A stretch of 10,120 bases of DNA from Chloroflexota bacterium (GTDB lineage: Bacteria > Chloroflexota > Dehalococcoidia > SAR202 > UBA11138). The stretch is taken from the NCBI GenBank assembly GCA_022566975.1, contig JADFHV010000053.1, forward strand, positions 1 through 10,120. The letters are read 5' to 3'. Under the pieces are notes generated by a model. That model was not told where the DNA came from. It saw only the letters and a program-made list of their open reading frames with translations, and searched no databases. The position numbers were made by a program, and so were the translations under genes. Of the stretch, positions 8,451 through 10,120 are shown one piece after another (position 1 is the stretch's first letter; each line of letters starts with the position of its first letter).

Positions 8451-9824
8451 TTACTCGTCGTCTGACCCGTCCTGAGTCTGCTCCAGGCGGTCGCCCATCT
8501 CGCGCAGGAACTTCTCCACGTCCGGAGACAAGCTCGGCTGGTCCTCTTCGGTCTGCGGGCCCACGAGCACGCGGTCGTAGTAGCGCTCCAGCTGGGTGAT
8601 GAGCTTCTTCACCTCCGGGTTGTTCTCCACAGCCCGGCTCAGGTCCTTGTACTGCTGCTCGCCACGGGTATGGTCGACGAACGAGCTCGGGAACCCGTAG
8701 ACCGCGGAGAGCACCTCCATCAGCCGGCTTGCCCCCAGGTGGTCCTCGTCAAGCTGGACGTACTGGGGCAAGTGCGCCATCAGGCTCGTGGTCACCACTT
8801 CCTGCTCCGTCAGCACCTCAGCCACCAGGTTCACGATACTGGTGGGGCCCTGGTATGTGCTCTTTCTCGTGGACGCCAGGCCCGAGGCGCGCTCCGCCTG
8901 TTCCTCGTTTAACGTGCCGGTCACCAGCAGCGGGCGCGTGTGCGGTACGGAGTCGTACATCCCGCCGATGCGGCAGTACTCCGTCACGTTGAAATAGGTG
9001 GCCAGGCCTACGATGGCCTCGGCGTACTCCTCCACCGAGGGTGGCCTCTGGTCGCGGGTGTAGGCTATGGCAAACCCTCCGCCGGGACTTATCTCCTGCA
9101 GCGGCAGGCCCACCTGGGAGGCGAAGTCCAGCGTGACCTCCATGGCCCTGGTATATGGCTCCAGCTCAAAGATGGGAGACCCCAGGTGGAAGTGGAGGCC
9201 CACCAGCCTTATGTTTTTTGCCCCCATCACTTTCACTGCGGCTTCTTGAGCCTGTCCCATCTGAATTGAGAAGCCGAACTTGCTGTCCAGCACGCCGGTG
9301 GTGGTGTAGACGTGGGTGTGGGGGTCTATACCGGGAGAGACCCGCAATAGAACGTCCTGGACAACGCCTCTTTTGGACGCAATTTCGCCAAGGAGGTCCA
9401 TCTCGTGGAAGTTGTCCACCACCACGCGCCCGATGCCGTAGTCCAGGGCCATCTCCAACTCTTCCCGGCTCTTGTTGTTGCCGTGGAAGTAGATATTCTC
9501 TGGGGGAAAGTCCACCCTCTGGGCCACCGCCAACTCGCCACCCGATACCACGTCCAGCCCCAGGCCCTCTTCCTTGAGCAGCTGGGCCAGGGCAACGTTG
9601 ATGAAGGCCTTGCAGGCATATATGACGGCGCTGTCGGGGTAGCGCTCCCGGAACCCTCCCACGAACTCCCTGCACATTCCCCGTAAGGTGACCTCGTCGA
9701 AGACGTAGAGGGGCGTGCCAAACTCCGCGGCCAGTTGCACGGTATCACAGCCTCCCAGGACCAGGTTGCCCTGGGAAGTGACCTCCGCAGTGTGGGGGAA
9801 AAGGGACGAGTTGGGGAAGCTCAA
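8451..9824 (-). CDS. lysA: Chimeric ORF: diaminopimelate decarboxylase barrel (LysA) fused to PAC2-family C-terminal part
   Basis: Residues 1 to about 270 are the PLP barrel of LysA, which turns meso-diaminopimelate into lysine: TPLYVFDE (37-44), PLP lysine K72 in IYACKAF, DVVSGGEL (91-98), FHGNNKS (113-119), LDSKFGF (179-185), GLHFHLGS (209-216), and SPGGGFAIAY (246-255). The second half of the enzyme (PGRS-type strand, CESGD cysteine, YGxM tyrosine) is absent. From about 276 to 457 the sequence instead looks like the C-terminal part of a PAC2 (DUF75) protein: GGMYDSVPHTRPLLVTG (287-303), STYQGPTSIVNL (322-333), SLMAHLPQYVQ (347-357), then helices with a LITQLERYYD-like end (408-417) and an acidic tail. 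The PAC2 N-terminal half is missing. The frame is open throughout. TTG 9824 has GGGAGAG 6 nt upstream. A decarboxylase of this form should be inactive because its active site needs the missing residues. Domain identities are recognised by eye. Confidence 0.8.
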   Translation of the reverse strand: MSFPNSSLFPHTAEVTSQGNLVLGGCDTVQLAAEFGTPLYVFDEVTLRGMCREFVGGFRERYPDSAVIYACKAFINVALAQLLKEEGLGLDVVSGGELAVAQRVDFPPENIYFHGNNKSREELEMALDYGIGRVVVDNFHEMDLLGEIASKRGVVQDVLLRVSPGIDPHTHVYTTTGVLDSKFGFSIQMGQAQEAAVKVMGAKNIRLVGLHFHLGSPIFELEPYTRAMEVTLDFASQVGLPLQEISPGGGFAIAYTRDQRPPSVEEYAEAIVGLATYFNVTEYCRIGGMYDSVPHTRPLLVTGTLNEEQAERASGLASTRKSTYQGPTSIVNLVAEVLTEQEVVTTSLMAHLPQYVQLDEDHLGASRLMEVLSAVYGFPSSFVDHTRGEQQYKDLSRAVENNPEVKKLITQLERYYDRVLVGPQTEEDQPSLSPDVEKFLREMGDRLEQTQDGSDDE

Positions 9825-9870
9825 GGGGTTCTCTCCCGGGAATGTAATTGCCGCATGACCTCGCGGGCAG

Positions 9871-10120
9871 TCATTCGGGGCTGCCGATGGTCACGTCTTC
9901 CTCGGTGACGGTGCCATCCTCAATGTAAAAGGCCCTTATGGAAGGATTTTCTTTATCCTCCAGGGAGACCAGGATATAGTAGACATCGGGCCAGATGCTA
10001 GTACCGTCGTGCCAGGTAGCTAGGCGGACATCGGTGTTCGAAGGGTAGGCTGGGCTATGCGTGTGGGAGTGGTAGAAGGCAAAATATTCCCACCCATTGT
10101 CATCAATTTCCTTTTCGACG
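9871..10120 (-). CDS. JAMM/Mov34 (M67, Mec-like) zinc metalloprotease, 5' part outside window
   Basis: The last 82 codons of a gene that enters from the right edge. They include the JAMM zinc site HSHTHSPAYPSNTD, fitting H-x-H-x7-S-x-x-D with His and Asp ligands (visible residues 17, 19, 27, 30), followed by the strand YYILVSLED and an AFYIEDG strand, as in bacterial Mec-type proteins. The upstream catalytic Glu is outside the window. In Actinobacteria such proteases cleave amino acids or peptides from ubiquitin-fold sulfur carriers (CysO) in cysteine synthesis; whether that applies here cannot be seen. The gene ends with TGA at 9873-9871, 46 nt before the LysA-like start, so co-transcription is likely. 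Local base use is noticeably more AT-rich than in the neighbours. It has no long ORF of its own here because no start codon lies inside the window. Confidence 0.85.
   Translation of the reverse strand, partial: VEKEIDDNGWEYFAFYHSHTHSPAYPSNTDVRLATWHDGTSIWPDVYYILVSLEDKENPSIRAFYIEDGTVTEEDVTIGSPE

Overview
This is a GC-rich chromosomal window (by eye a little over 60% GC) of housekeeping genes from a bacterium. The set of genes is pyrR-pyrB-pyrC with a PyrR-type attenuator, folC, fabF, an M20 peptidase, a LysA/PAC2 sequence and a JAMM protease. The LysA and PAC2 sequence style fits Chloroflexota (Dehalococcoidia/SAR202-like), but that assignment is from memory of such proteins and is not proven here. 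GTG and TTG starts are common. No insertion sequence, phage gene or CRISPR array is visible.

Layout. Positions 1-2888 (minus strand) hold a tightly packed pyrimidine operon, pyrR-pyrB-pyrC. It is read leftward, and pyrC runs off the left edge about 30 codons before its expected end. Its 5' leader (about 2889-3034) contains all the parts of a PyrR attenuator. These are a PyrR binding loop (2959-2994), an 11-bp antiterminator pairing, and a U-tailed terminator (2890-2920) whose 3' arm also carries the pyrR ribosome binding site. A sigma70-like promoter lies upstream. When UMP is high, PyrR should hold the binding loop, let the terminator form and shut off its own operon.

Positions 3100-8448 (plus strand) hold a divergent run: a Nudix hydrolase, a GNAT acetyltransferase, folC, fabF and an M20-family metallopeptidase. 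The first four are close together (gaps of 10, 19 and 8 nt). The M20 gene follows after 91 nt. A fragment that looks like the 3' end of a tRNA gene overlaps the annotated start of folC.

Positions 8451-10120 (minus strand) converge on the M20 gene. They carry the end of a JAMM/Mov34 (M67) zinc metalloprotease, cut by the right edge. Downstream of it is a 457-codon ORF whose first ~270 residues are the barrel domain of diaminopimelate decarboxylase (LysA) and whose last ~180 residues are the C-terminal part of a PAC2-family protein. The decarboxylase lacks its C-terminal catalytic half and the PAC2 protein lacks its N-terminal half. This in-frame chimera is the most unusual thing in the window. 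It is either a deletion fusion of two once-adjacent genes, an assembly artefact, or less likely a real new domain architecture.
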